Part shown: positions 8,300 to 15,965 of the stretch, piece after piece
Position numbering within the stretch: the first letter of the stretch is position 1
Layout: every line of letters begins with the position of its first letter
Notes under the pieces: model-generated
Told to the model about the DNA's origin: nothing
Seen by the model: only the letters and a program-made list of their open reading frames with translations
Database searches by the model: none
Translations under genes and position numbers: made by a program
NCBI RefSeq assembly: GCF_012027635.1
Contig: NZ_SNUS01000001.1
Location: 62,001 to 126,000 of the forward strand
DNA: 64,000 nt
Origin: Thermococcus sp. 21S9
GTDB taxonomy: Archaea; Methanobacteriota_B; Thermococci; Thermococcales; Thermococcaceae
Direction: 5' to 3'

Positions 8300-8998
8300 G
8301 TGCTCATAGCACTCATAAGCGATATTCATTCGAACCTTGAGGCCCTTGAAGCCGTGTGGGACGAGATTAAGGAAGCAGACACTTTCCTCTGCATGGGTGA
8401 CCTCGTTGGCTACGGCGCTTCCCCGAACGAGGTCGTTGAATTTGTGCGGAAGCAAATGGAGAGGAGAACCTTTCTCTGCATCCGCGGGAACCACGACAAC
8501 GCCATAGCCTTCGGCGCGGACTGGAGCTTCAACCCCTACGCGAGGCAGGCTGTAAGGTGGCACCAGCGCGTCATTACTGTCGAGAACCTTGAGTTCCTCA
8601 GACGACTTCCGGTAAGGCAACTCTTCACGGACGACACGGGCAGAAGCTACCTTCTCATCCACGGCTCGCCGAGGGCCCCCCTCGACGAGTACCTCTTCCC
8701 CTGGCTTCCCGAGAGCGAGTTTAGAGCGGTTCTGAGCTACGTCCGCCAGGACGACCTGCTTCTCGGCCACACACACGTGCCGATGCTGAAGGTGATTGAG
8801 GGGAGACGGATAATAAACCCGGGCTCGGTGGGCCAGCCAAGGGACGGGGACTGGAGGGCGAGCTACGCGCTGATAGACACGGAAACGGGAGAAGTGACCT
8901 TCCATCGCGTCGAATACGACGTTGAAGAGAGCGCGAGGAAGATAATAGAGGCAGGATTGCCAAGGTTTTTAGCGGACAGGCTCTTCGAGGGCCTTTAG
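8300..8998 (+). CDS. Metallophosphoesterase (YfcE/MJ0936-like)
   Basis: 232 aa. Calcineurin-like metal site: D8 and H10 in LISDIHSNLEALE, CMGDLVGYG, RGNHDNA, LIHGSPRAP, and the GHTHVPM block, ending with NPGSVGQPRDGD, which is typical of the YfcE/MJ0936 phosphodiesterase group. Predicted cytoplasmic, two metal ions, substrate not known. GTG start at 8300 after GGGGGTG. It is the last gene of the run that starts with the two membrane proteins; its stop overlaps the convergent PRC-barrel gene by 4 nt. Confidence 0.9.
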   Translation: MLIALISDIHSNLEALEAVWDEIKEADTFLCMGDLVGYGASPNEVVEFVRKQMERRTFLCIRGNHDNAIAFGADWSFNPYARQAVRWHQRVITVENLEFLRRLPVRQLFTDDTGRSYLLIHGSPRAPLDEYLFPWLPESEFRAVLSYVRQDDLLLGHTHVPMLKVIEGRRIINPGSVGQPRDGDWRASYALIDTETGEVTFHRVEYDVEESARKIIEAGLPRFLADRLFEGL

Positions 8999-9330
8999 TC
9001 CTTTTTCTTCAGACCGCCTTCGAGTGTTCCCCTCGGTCTCGGGGAGGTTGCCTTCGGAAGGCGTTTGAGCTTGGAGCGGACGGCGAGCTTGTTGGTGTCT
9101 ATTATTATGACCTCGCCTATGCTCTTCACCGCGCTCACGGGGATGAGGAGAAGCCCCTCGTGGTCTGTAACGAACTCGCTCGTGTCGAGGTCCTCGTCGG
9201 GCTCGGCGACGATTACAAGGATTTCACCGGTCTCCTCGTCGAAACTGAGGTCGTAGACCCACCCGAGTCTTATTCCAGTGTCAGTTATGAGCTCAACATC
9301 CCTAAGCTTGGATGCCATTATCTTGACCAT
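8995..9330 (-). CDS. PRC-barrel domain protein
   Basis: 111 aa. A beta-rich PRC-barrel: KLRDVELITDTGIRLGWVYDLSFDEETGEILVIV, then GLLLIPVSAVKSIGEVIIID. PRC-barrels occur in RimM and photosynthetic reaction centre H subunits; free-standing archaeal forms have an unknown, probably RNA- or protein-binding, role. The start at 9330 follows GAGGTGG; ATG 9318 is possible. The basic tail (LKRLPKATSPRPRG) could contact nucleic acid. TATA on the minus strand near 9378-9388. Confidence 0.8.
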   Translation of the reverse strand: MVKIMASKLRDVELITDTGIRLGWVYDLSFDEETGEILVIVAEPDEDLDTSEFVTDHEGLLLIPVSAVKSIGEVIIIDTNKLAVRSKLKRLPKATSPRPRGTLEGGLKKKD

Positions 9331-9418
9331 CTCCGCCACCTCTGGGATTAATCGTGTAACCCCTTGGGGATTAACGTATAAAACCTTTTTCCAAAGGAAT
9401 CCAAAAACGGGAAGGGAA

Positions 9419-9832
9419 TCAAGCCTTCTTGGCCTGCAACTCCTGCGCCCTCTTAGCCAGCTCCCCGAGCTGGGCCTCAAGCTTCTTAAGCGCTTCCTGG
9501 GTCTTCGCGATTGCCTCATCGTACTCCTTTATGCGCTCCTCGAGGTATTCGATGGCGCTATCGAGGTTCTTCTCGACGGCGTAGCCGGCGCCAACGCTCA
9601 CAATCGCGTTCTCCTTGTCGGTTATCCTGCCCTTGAGGAAGGAACCGGCCCCAATCGGAACGAGGATTTCAACCTCTCCCTCGGTCTTCTTGAGCTCCTC
9701 CAGCGTCTCCTTGACGGCCTTGAACTCGTCCCTTCCAAGGGTGAGGAGCTCAAGGTTCTGGGCCAGCAACTGAGCCTGCGCCTGCAGGAGCTGATACTCG
9801 TAAGCGAGCTTCTCCATCTCCTTCTCAACCAT
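9419..9832 (-). CDS. pfdA: Prefoldin subunit alpha
   Basis: 137 aa. Two long coiled coils (about 1-45 and 95-137) joined by a beta-hairpin region, including [34 protein letters not shown] and [23 protein letters not shown], all diagnostic of archaeal prefoldin alpha. Prefoldin is an alpha2-beta4 jellyfish-shaped holdase that hands unfolded proteins to the thermosome. ATG 9832 is preceded by GGTGGT; the GTG at 9841 lies in that ribosome-binding site. The beta subunit is not in the window. Confidence 0.93.
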   Translation of the reverse strand: MVEKEMEKLAYEYQLLQAQAQLLAQNLELLTLGRDEFKAVKETLEELKKTEGEVEILVPIGAGSFLKGRITDKENAIVSVGAGYAVEKNLDSAIEYLEERIKEYDEAIAKTQEALKKLEAQLGELAKRAQELQAKKA

Positions 9833-9894
9833 CGCTACCACCGGAGAAACTACGGAGGGAGGCTTTTAAGGTTTGGGTTAAAAGAAAAGGGGAA

Positions 9895-10785
9895 TCAACC
9901 GAGGATTTCCTCAGCGATTCTCTCGGCAATCTCCTTGAGCGCTTTGCTCGCCGGGCTGTCGGGGAAGGCCTCGACAACCGGCTTAAGCATCGCCATGCTC
10001 TTTGGAATGGCCCTGTCGTAGGGGACCTCGCCGATAATGGGAATCCCCTCGGCCTCGGCCCACTCCCTAAGGGCGGTAAAGCCCGGGTTCAGGTCGGCCT
10101 TGTTGACTATCAGGTAAGCAGGTTGCCTGAAGTGCTGGACGACCTTGTAAGCCCTCTGAACGTCGCTGAGCGAGGCGGGAGTAGGCTCAGCAATCAGTAT
10201 CGTCAAATCGGCCCCGCCTATGCTCGCTATCACCTGACAGCCAATTCCAGCAGCGGAGTCAACTATCATGTGCTCCAGGTTGAGCTCGTCCATCAGCTTC
10301 TTTGCCCACTCCTTCTCCTCGGTGACGAGCTTACCGCTCTCGGGCCTGCCGACGTCGAGCTGGGCCGAGATTATCGGGAATCCGTACTTGGTGGTTGCCT
10401 TTCTGATGACGCCGGAGCGGGCCTGCTCAAGGGTTATAGTGCCCGGAACTGGGCAGACAAGGCCACAGACGTTGCAACCCTCGCAGGTGAGCTCGTTGAC
10501 GACGTAGTTGCCGTCCTCGTCGATGTAGATGCTCTCGTATGGACATCTTTCATAGCAGATTCCACAGCGGACGCAGGTCTCGGTGTTTATCCTAGCAACC
10601 TTAGCCCCGATGTGCTCGCGCTCCTTATCCCATTCCTCAACGCCGAGGAGAAGGCCGAGGTTCGGCGCTTCGGCATCCGCATCAACCGCTATGAGCCTGT
10701 ATTTATCCTTCAGGAAGTAGAGGAGCGAGGCCGTTATCGTGCTCTTCCCGACGCCACCCTTACCGCTCGCAATCGCTACCTGCAT
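9895..10785 (-). CDS. MinD/Mrp-type ATPase with inserted ferredoxin domain
   Basis: 296 aa. Deviant Walker A GKGGVGKST (residues 8-16), DADAEAPNLG switch, and an inserted 2x[4Fe-4S] ferredoxin domain at about 68-115 with the pattern CVRCGICYERCP and CEGCNVCGLVCPVPG. Such ATPases occur beside NifX/MTH1175 proteins and in ORP operons, where they are thought to handle metal-cluster assembly. The ATG overlaps the TGA of the upstream ATPase. The two proteins are paralogues and probably act as a pair. The tail (SKALKEIAERIAEEILG) is complete. Confidence 0.92.
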   Translation of the reverse strand: MQVAIASGKGGVGKSTITASLLYFLKDKYRLIAVDADAEAPNLGLLLGVEEWDKEREHIGAKVARINTETCVRCGICYERCPYESIYIDEDGNYVVNELTCEGCNVCGLVCPVPGTITLEQARSGVIRKATTKYGFPIISAQLDVGRPESGKLVTEEKEWAKKLMDELNLEHMIVDSAAGIGCQVIASIGGADLTILIAEPTPASLSDVQRAYKVVQHFRQPAYLIVNKADLNPGFTALREWAEAEGIPIIGEVPYDRAIPKSMAMLKPVVEAFPDSPASKALKEIAERIAEEILG

Positions 10786-11654
10786 CACTCATCACCTCCA
10801 AGGAAGTCGGCAACCTTCTCGGCCAGCTCGCGGAAGATTTTCGCCTCGGGAACGTCCTCAAGGACGATAGGCCTTCCGCTTACGTAGCTCCTCACGATGT
10901 TTTCGCTGTAGGGGATTTCAGCGACGACCTCAGCGCCGTACTTCTCCGTTATCTCCCTGACCTTCTCAACGTCGCCGAGGTCCGAGCGGTTGACCACGAC
11001 CCATGTCTTGAGGCCCATCAGCTTTCCGAGCTTTAGAATCAGCTCGGTGTCGTGGATTCCGAGCGGGGTCGGTTCGGTGACCGCTATGAGGAGCCTTGAC
11101 CCCTCAATCGCCTTCGAGACTGTGTTGCCGGTTCCAGCGGCGGTATCAACCATCAGGAGCTCGTAGTTGAGGTTTCTGGCCCTCTTCTTGGCCTCAACGA
11201 CGAGGGGCATCGAGCGCTCCTCGCCTTCCCTAAGCTTCCCGGTGACGAGGGTGAAGCCGTAGGGCGTTTCCGTTACGTAGGTGTGCCCGATGACGCGGAA
11301 GGCTTCCTGAATAGCGCCGGGAACGGGGCAGACTATCTCACAGGCCCGACAGCCGGAACAGAGGTTCGGCATGAGGAAGGGCGTTCCGTCCTTGAGGGTG
11401 ATTATCGCGTGCTCCTCGCAGACTTCCGCACACTTCCTGCACTTGGTGCACTTCGAGTAGTCAAACTTCGGCATGAACTGGTTCACCGGCTCTTCCCCGG
11501 CCAGCTCAACGCCGAGGAGCAGGTGGTCGTTCGGCGCCTCTACGTCCAAATCCGCCAGGACGAGTTTGAAGCGCCTCGCAAGCTCGACCGCAAGGTTAAT
11601 CGCGACGGTTGACTTTCCAGTTCCTCCCTTTCCACCGCTCACGGCTATCTGCAA
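10785..11654 (-). CDS. MinD/Mrp-type ATPase with inserted ferredoxin domain
   Basis: 289 aa, paralogue of the downstream gene. P-loop GGKGGTGKST (7-16), ADLDVEAPNDHLLLG, and a ferredoxin insert with CTKCRKCAEVCEEHA and CSGCRACEIVCPVPG. TTG start preceded by GGAGGTGAGAGC. It is the first gene of a two-gene minus-strand operon; its promoter (TATA at 11689-11697) lies next to the TTTGTGCATA-type motif shared with the NifX-type operon at 14.99 kb. Likely an iron-sulfur or Mo-Cu cluster assembly ATPase; the substrate is inferred from context only. Confidence 0.92.
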   Translation of the reverse strand: MQIAVSGGKGGTGKSTVAINLAVELARRFKLVLADLDVEAPNDHLLLGVELAGEEPVNQFMPKFDYSKCTKCRKCAEVCEEHAIITLKDGTPFLMPNLCSGCRACEIVCPVPGAIQEAFRVIGHTYVTETPYGFTLVTGKLREGEERSMPLVVEAKKRARNLNYELLMVDTAAGTGNTVSKAIEGSRLLIAVTEPTPLGIHDTELILKLGKLMGLKTWVVVNRSDLGDVEKVREITEKYGAEVVAEIPYSENIVRSYVSGRPIVLEDVPEAKIFRELAEKVADFLGGDE

Positions 11655-11697
11655 GCTCTCACCTCCAGGAATTAGGGGAGCCGAATTCCTTTTAAGC

Positions 11698-11716
11698 TTT
11701 GTGCATAATCACGAAA
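11698..11716. promoter_or_regulatory. Degenerate copy of the TTTGTGCATA operator between divergent promoters
   Basis: TTTGTGCATAATCACGAAA shares its left arm exactly with the perfect palindrome at 14990-15007 and has a degenerate right arm. It lies upstream of the minus-strand TATA of the ATPase operon (11689-11697) and upstream of the plus-strand TATA (GGTTTTTATT, near 11727-11736) of the ferritin-like gene. A shared regulator is inferred. Confidence 0.4.
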
Positions 11717-11767
11717 AGTCGCGAAAGGTTTTTATTCACAAAGCGTTATTAAAACCCGGTGATGCGA

Positions 11768-12244
11768 ATGGAGAGCGTCGTTAGGATAGAGAAGAAGAAG
11801 GCCGAAGTTTACAGGGCATTGATTCCGCTCGTCCCGAGGGACTTCAAGGATGACCTTAAACTGCTCGCGAGCCACGCCGAGAGGAACGCGAAGCTCCTCG
11901 AGGGCGTTGAGGTACCTGCTGACACGAAGGGCCTACGGGAGGTCGAGGTTGCCCTCGAGTTCCTCGAGAAGGCACTCGCCGACCCAGAAGCGACCGTTGA
12001 GGACTACTACCGCTACGCCATCGACGCCGAGGAAGCGACGGCAAGGCTTTACTCGGAGCTGAGCATGAGGGCTAAATCAGAAAAGACAAGGAGGCTCTTC
12101 CGCTGGCTGGCGGAGATAAGCAGGGAGCACGCCGAAATCCTCAGGAGACACCTCGAGATGTGGGAGTTCATGCAGGAGAACGTTGAAGAGGAGGAGATTC
12201 CAGAGGATTTAATCGAGCAGTGGTTCGAGGACATCGACCTGTGA
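11768..12244 (+). CDS. Ferritin-like helical protein
   Basis: 158 aa, all-helical, with the look of a four-helix ferritin/rubrerythrin-like bundle: FKDDLKLLASHAERNAKLLE, then DYYRYAIDAEEATARLYSELSMRA, then LFRWLAEISREHAEILRRHLEMW. The usual ExxH metal pairs are not clear in all positions (SREH in place of ExxH), so iron binding is uncertain. Several Met/GTG starts are in frame (11759, 11762); GGTGATG favours ATG 11768. Its promoter is shared back-to-back with the ferredoxin-ATPase operon, suggesting a role in the same metal or redox process. Confidence 0.7.
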   Translation: MESVVRIEKKKAEVYRALIPLVPRDFKDDLKLLASHAERNAKLLEGVEVPADTKGLREVEVALEFLEKALADPEATVEDYYRYAIDAEEATARLYSELSMRAKSEKTRRLFRWLAEISREHAEILRRHLEMWEFMQENVEEEEIPEDLIEQWFEDIDL

Positions 12245-12299
12245 TTAGGCTCCCCTAAATCTTTTTAAAGGGCCTTTCGAGCTTTCACTGGTGATGCTC

Positions 12300-12710
12300 A
12301 TGAGGTGCCTCAAGGTCGCGTTCGGAATGGAGGATGATGAACACCTTATTGATGCCCACTACGGAGATTCAGAGTTCTTCGCAATCTATGAGGTTTGCGA
12401 AGACGGAAGCGTGAGGCTCATCGAGAAGAGGCCGAACAAAGCTAAAGATTTTGAAGAGGAGCACGACGAAGGCCACGGCGACCCGAGGAAGTTTAAAGCA
12501 GTGGTGAGCCAGCTCCTCGATGTTGACGTCTTAGCTGCCTTCAGAATGGGGCCGAACTTCCTGAGGATTCGCGACAAGACCAACAAGGTTGCATTTTTCA
12601 CGAGGACGAGGGATTTGAAGCTCGCCCTGCAGAGGCTCATTGAGAACTTCAACGACCTCTGGGAGCAGGTGCAGGCGAAGAAGGCCGAAAAGCCACCCAT
12701 CGAGGAGTGA
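12300..12710 (+). CDS. NifX/MTH1175-like domain protein
   Basis: 136 aa. The start CLKVAFGMEDDEHLIDAHYGDSEFFAIYEV matches the dinitrogenase iron-molybdenum cofactor-binding (NifX/NafY) domain, in which small proteins bind Mo/Fe cluster precursors. There are two Cys (CLKVAF and EVCED). The second half is more divergent than in the two copies at 15.0 and 16.0 kb and lacks their Gly/Arg tail. ATG 12300 follows GGTGATG. The next gene starts 3 nt after its stop. Confidence 0.78.
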   Translation: MRCLKVAFGMEDDEHLIDAHYGDSEFFAIYEVCEDGSVRLIEKRPNKAKDFEEEHDEGHGDPRKFKAVVSQLLDVDVLAAFRMGPNFLRIRDKTNKVAFFTRTRDLKLALQRLIENFNDLWEQVQAKKAEKPPIEE

Positions 12711-12713
12711 ACC

Positions 12714-13145
12714 ATGCGCTTCTGGGGCATAGAGCCCAAAGTGGCGCTTTTCACTTTTCCCTACGCGCTCCTCGCCCTCTACCTGAACTCCGCCCTCGGA
12801 CTCCGAACTCCGAGATTCCTGGAAGTCGGAGCGATTTTCGTCATCGTCGGAGTTGCACTGTGGCTCATCTGCTACCTCCAGGTTTCAAAAGCTTACAGGG
12901 AAGGAAAACTGCTGACGGACGGCTGTTACTCCCGCGTCAGGCACCCGATATACTCAATCTGGGGCCTCCTGATAATTTCCGGCTTCTCCCTTGTCGTCGG
13001 GGGCTTCATGCTCGGCCTGCCCCTGGTTTACTGGCTCGCCGTGGTGAAGTTTATAGGCGAGGAAGAGAAGGCTTTGGAGGAGCGGTTCGGCGATGGGTGG
13101 CGGGAATATGCAGAGAGAACGCCCCGGTTCCTACCGAGGCTTTGA
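12714..13145 (+). CDS. ICMT/PEMT-like membrane methyltransferase family protein
   Basis: 143 aa with about four membrane helices. The C-terminal half carries the signature of the isoprenylcysteine/phospholipid methyltransferase fold: YSRVRHPIYSIWGLL (SAM-binding RHP) and GEEEKALEERFGDGWREYAERTPRFLP. Members methylate lipids or prenylated cysteines; archaeal substrates are unknown. It is directly behind the NifX-like gene and overlaps the next reading frame by 38 nt. Confidence 0.82.
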   Translation: MRFWGIEPKVALFTFPYALLALYLNSALGLRTPRFLEVGAIFVIVGVALWLICYLQVSKAYREGKLLTDGCYSRVRHPIYSIWGLLIISGFSLVVGGFMLGLPLVYWLAVVKFIGEEEKALEERFGDGWREYAERTPRFLPRL

Positions 13146-13623
13146 GCTCCTGCCGGTTCACCTCTACGTTCTGGTCCACCTCAGGAAGGCCGGTGTTGAC
13201 TACGCCAAGATGATGGCGAAGGTGAGCGGTCTACCCCTTGCGCTCATCGAAGATGCGATAAACGACCTCCTCGAGCTTCGCTTGATTGAACGCGACTCAG
13301 GGAGCGCGATAAAGAGGAGCAGGGCGCGCTTCAAGAAGGCCTTCGAGGTTCACAAGCACCACACCTACTACCGCCTCTCCCGCGAGGGCGAGCTCTTCGT
13401 CCGCTCGATTGACGAAAGGTGGCTTAAGCGGTATTTCAACGGCCTCTTTCCCGATGGCTGGAAGGTTGCTAATGCCCTTGCAGAAAGCAGGGACGTGAGG
13501 GAAGCGGGTGGAAGAGTTCAAATCAGCGAAGAAACCATCGAGGAACTCAAAATCCTGCGCTTCGTTACGGAAAAGGGCAGAAAAACGGAGTTCTTCAAGA
13601 GGCTGTGGGAGTTCCTCCAATAA
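13108..13623 (+). CDS. DUF2250-type winged-helix protein
   Basis: 171 aa. The N-terminal part (ELLPVHLYVLVHLRKAGVDYAKMMAKVSGLPLALIEDAINDLLELRLIERDSG) reads as a winged helix-turn-helix with the layout of DUF2250 proteins; the basic KRSRARFKKAFEVHKHHTYYRLSREGE looks like the wing and a linker. The start at 13108 follows GGTGGCGGG, inside the end of the methyltransferase gene; ATG 13093 is an alternative. Possibly a local transcription regulator. No metal ligand cluster is apparent. Confidence 0.72.
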   Translation: MQRERPGSYRGFELLPVHLYVLVHLRKAGVDYAKMMAKVSGLPLALIEDAINDLLELRLIERDSGSAIKRSRARFKKAFEVHKHHTYYRLSREGELFVRSIDERWLKRYFNGLFPDGWKVANALAESRDVREAGGRVQISEETIEELKILRFVTEKGRKTEFFKRLWEFLQ

Positions 13624-13636
13624 AAGGGAACAGACA

Positions 13637-14059
13637 TCAGGAGCGGGTAACGTTCGCAACGGTGACGTTCTGAATCGCAGTGGTGAGGACTTCGTAGGCG
13701 TCCCTGAGAGTGAAATAAGCGTTCCTGACGAGTATCATGACGCGATAGCTTCCAAGGCTCGCAAGGATATTGCCCCCTGCAGAAATCTGGGTAGCCTTCT
13801 GCATAAGCACGGTCGCGTTGTTGTAGAGAGCCAGTGCCTCAGAGAGCGTGGCGTTGTCCACTCCAAGCTCAACAGCCTTCTGGTAGGTGGCGTTGAACTC
13901 AGGAAGGAGGGCGTTGTAGTTCCTGTAGTAGAAGTACGTCAGCATCATTATTGTCGTTGGGGAAACCCCGCTCGTCGTCGTCAATGAAACCGCACCGGCC
14001 TGTGGTACTGCCATTCCGAGGAGGAGCACTCCGAGTATTGCAAGGGCTACCTTTCTCAT
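13637..14059 (-). CDS. Small secreted protein of unknown function
   Basis: 140 aa. Signal peptide at 1-23 (MRKVALAILGVLLLGMAVPQAGA) with an A-x-A cleavage site; the mature part is Ser/Thr-rich then helical, with NxT/S sites (NATYQ, NATLS, NATVL, NVTVANVTRS). No family recognised. ATG 14059 is preceded by GGTGAGACC. A strong minus-strand TATA (TTTATATTTT) lies near 14090-14101. It is the only exported product inside the ORP-like cluster and may not belong to it functionally. Confidence 0.7.
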   Translation of the reverse strand: MRKVALAILGVLLLGMAVPQAGAVSLTTTSGVSPTTIMMLTYFYYRNYNALLPEFNATYQKAVELGVDNATLSEALALYNNATVLMQKATQISAGGNILASLGSYRVMILVRNAYFTLRDAYEVLTTAIQNVTVANVTRS

Positions 14060-14176
14060 GGTCTCACCCCAAAATGTATACATTCACCCGAAAATATAAA
14101 TCTAACGGGCACGGTTCAGGCAAATAATGAACAGCGGAGTTCCCAACGGCACAGGACCATGAGGGCATCAACGCAC

Positions 14177-14917
14177 TCACGGCACTGGAATCACGTACTT
14201 TTGGTTCCCCTTTTCAAAGCCCCTGAAGGAACCGAGCTTGAGGCCGAGGAGTGCCTTTTCAATATCGACCACCTTCATCGAGGCCAGATGGGTAACGCGC
14301 GTTCCGCTGAGGAACTCCGGCAAAAGCTGTCCCGTCGGTCCTGTCAGGACGAAGAGTTCCGCATTCTCAGCCCTGTCGATGAGCATGTCCACCGTCCCGT
14401 TTACGAGACAGCTCGCGCTCGCTATCACAATGTCCATCTCCGGGAGCAGATGGTACTCGAGGGTGTCGCTAAGCGTCTCCCTGTCCCACAGCTTGGGGTT
14501 TCTCTCGAAGACGTAGAGTGCATAACCCCTCTCACGGAGTTCACGGGCGAGAGGGGGCATGTTGCCGATTAGCGCAACTTTCCCGGCCTTCTCAGGCAGG
14601 AGCTCCAGAACGTCAACGTTGGTGGCGTCGCTTAGGTCTATGTAGTACTGCGAAACCGCGTTTATCGTCGCGAGTCCGAGGGTTCTTTCAATGACGTTCA
14701 AACTGTCGGCCTTTTCGATGAAAGCCTCAAGCGACGGTTCACTTATCGAGTTCGTGTAGCGCTGGACCTCCTCGGGAAGGGTCATCGCTACTCCAAGGGC
14801 CTTTCCGTTTTCTCCTCCAACGAGAACCCACGTGTATGGCAGAGCGAAGCCGAAATCAACCAGCTCAAGCCCATCAACGAGCTTCAACGCCTCCCGCTTA
14901 ATCCTCCTCAACAGCAT
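14177..14917 (-). CDS. DUF364-type putative heavy-metal chelatase
   Basis: 246 aa. The C-terminal half (about 120-225) fits the DUF364 Rossmann-like fold: KAGKVALIGNMPPLARELRERGYALYVFERNP, then DIVIASASCLVNGTVDMLIDRAENAELFVLTGPTGQLLPEF. The N-terminal half resembles DUF4213. Proteins with both domains occur next to metal-uptake and Mo/W genes and have been proposed to handle metals. ATG 14917 follows AGGTGGTTGC; the longer frame to 15004 would run across the divergent promoter. Its position back-to-back with the NifX-type operon supports a metal role; this is inference. Confidence 0.72.
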   Translation of the reverse strand: MLLRRIKREALKLVDGLELVDFGFALPYTWVLVGGENGKALGVAMTLPEEVQRYTNSISEPSLEAFIEKADSLNVIERTLGLATINAVSQYYIDLSDATNVDVLELLPEKAGKVALIGNMPPLARELRERGYALYVFERNPKLWDRETLSDTLEYHLLPEMDIVIASASCLVNGTVDMLIDRAENAELFVLTGPTGQLLPEFLSGTRVTHLASMKVVDIEKALLGLKLGSFRGFEKGNQKYVIPVP

Positions 14918-14980
14918 GCAACCACCTAACCCATTCATATGGCCCGGCCTTATTAACCAATCCGTTAGGGGAACCGAAAA

Positions 14981-15007
14981 GTTTATAAGTTTGTGCATAT
15001 GCACAAA
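14981..15007 (+). promoter_or_regulatory. TATA box plus perfect 18-bp palindrome (operator) of the NifX-type operon
   Basis: TATA-like GTTTATAAG at 14981-14989 is followed at once by TTTGTGCATATGCACAAA (14990-15007), a perfect 18-bp inverted repeat. It lies between TATA and the predicted transcript start near 15011, a classic repressor position. A related motif is at 11698-11716. Confidence 0.65.
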
Positions 15008-15033
15008 ATAACAGGACGAAGGAGGTGGTGTGA

Positions 15034-15648
15034 ATGAAGATTGCGATACCTACCAACGGAGGAGGACTGAACGATACCGTTGCTCCCGTCTTCGCGAGGG
15101 CACCCGCGTTCCTTATAGTTGACATTGACGAGAACGGAAACGTCGTGAACGAGAAGGTCATTCAGAACCCTGCAATGAACGCTACCGGCGGTGCGGGACC
15201 GCTCGCTGTTCAGACCCTCATCAACGAGGGTGTTGAGGCGATAGTTGCACCTCAGGTCGGCCCGAACGCCCTTGGAGCCATCCAGGCCGCGGGCATAAGG
15301 CTCTACCAGGTTGCCCCGGGAACCCCGGTCGAGGAGGCCATCAGGGCCGTAACCAGCGGAAGCGCCCCGAGTGCGAGCACTACAGTTCCAGCGCCGGCCT
15401 ACGGACCGTATCCGGTCGCGCCCGCGACTCCGGCGACCCCGACCGCTCCAGCGTACCCGGCCTACCCGCCCTACGGCTACGGCTTCGGCCCGGGAAGGGG
15501 CTGGGGAAGAGGCTGGGGACGCGGTAGAGGCTTCGGACGCGGTTTCGGAAGGGGTAGAGGAAGAGGCTGGGGCGCGAGGCTCGGCTACTGCCCCTGGACC
15601 GGACAGCCAAGCAGAAGGGCCCTCCGCTGGCTCTACGGCTGGTGGTGA
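15034..15648 (+). CDS. NifX/MTH1175-like protein with long Gly/Arg/Trp-rich tail
   Basis: 204 aa. Residues 1-110 are a clear NifX/MTH1175 domain: MKIAIPTNGGGLNDTVAPVFARAPAF and IVAPQVGPNALGAIQAAGIRLY. The rest is unusual: a Pro/Ala/Thr/Tyr linker (about 115-150), then repeated GWGRG/GFGRG units (about 153-185), then an end containing one Cys (GYCPWTG) and several Trp. The domain family binds Mo-containing clusters (ORP binds a Mo-Cu cluster); the tail is not part of that family. GGAGGTGGTGTGA precedes the ATG. It leads an operon with the two genes that follow. Confidence 0.88.
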   Translation: MKIAIPTNGGGLNDTVAPVFARAPAFLIVDIDENGNVVNEKVIQNPAMNATGGAGPLAVQTLINEGVEAIVAPQVGPNALGAIQAAGIRLYQVAPGTPVEEAIRAVTSGSAPSASTTVPAPAYGPYPVAPATPATPTAPAYPAYPPYGYGFGPGRGWGRGWGRGRGFGRGFGRGRGRGWGARLGYCPWTGQPSRRALRWLYGWW

Positions 15649-15682
15649 GCCCTTTCTTTCTTAACCCTTTGGAGGCCAGACG

Positions 15683-15910
15683 ATGCCACGCGGTATGGGC
15701 AGGGGCTACGGGAGGAGAGGCAACGGCGGAGCATTTTACCCGTTTGGGGGCTTCTACGGAATCCTTGACCTTCTAATCCTGCTCGGAATACTCTACTTCC
15801 TGTTCAAGCTCTTCATAGTAGCTCTCCCGTACGCCCTCGGACTCGTCGTGTTGTTGCTCCTCCGCTCGTTCCTGAGGGGAAATCGCTTCTGGTTCTACGG
15901 GCCTTTTTGA
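15683..15910 (+). CDS. Small membrane protein with Gly/Arg N-terminus
   Basis: 75 aa. The N-terminus MPRGMGRGYGRRGNGG resembles the Gly/Arg tails of its neighbours; then come two membrane helices (about residues 24-45 and 48-64) and a basic end (RSFLRGNRFWFYGPF). No known family, though short Met/Gly/Arg-rich proteins (for example DUF5320 types) commonly accompany MTH1175 proteins. GGAGGCC precedes the ATG. Lying between two NifX-type genes, it may tie the complex to the membrane. Confidence 0.72.
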   Translation: MPRGMGRGYGRRGNGGAFYPFGGFYGILDLLILLGILYFLFKLFIVALPYALGLVVLLLLRSFLRGNRFWFYGPF

Positions 15911-15965
15911 GCCTATGCAAAATTTTTTAAATTCGGGTTACCTAAATCAATCGGAGGTGATGTGA

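Noticed and set aside
14100-14176. C/D-like sRNA on the minus strand between the secreted protein and DUF364-type genes
   Set aside because: GATG and TGA elements occur but spacing and terminal stem do not fit.
14918-15004. Longer N-terminus for the DUF364-type protein
   Set aside because: It would translate through the divergent promoter and its 18-bp operator; AGGTGGTTGC fits ATG 14917.
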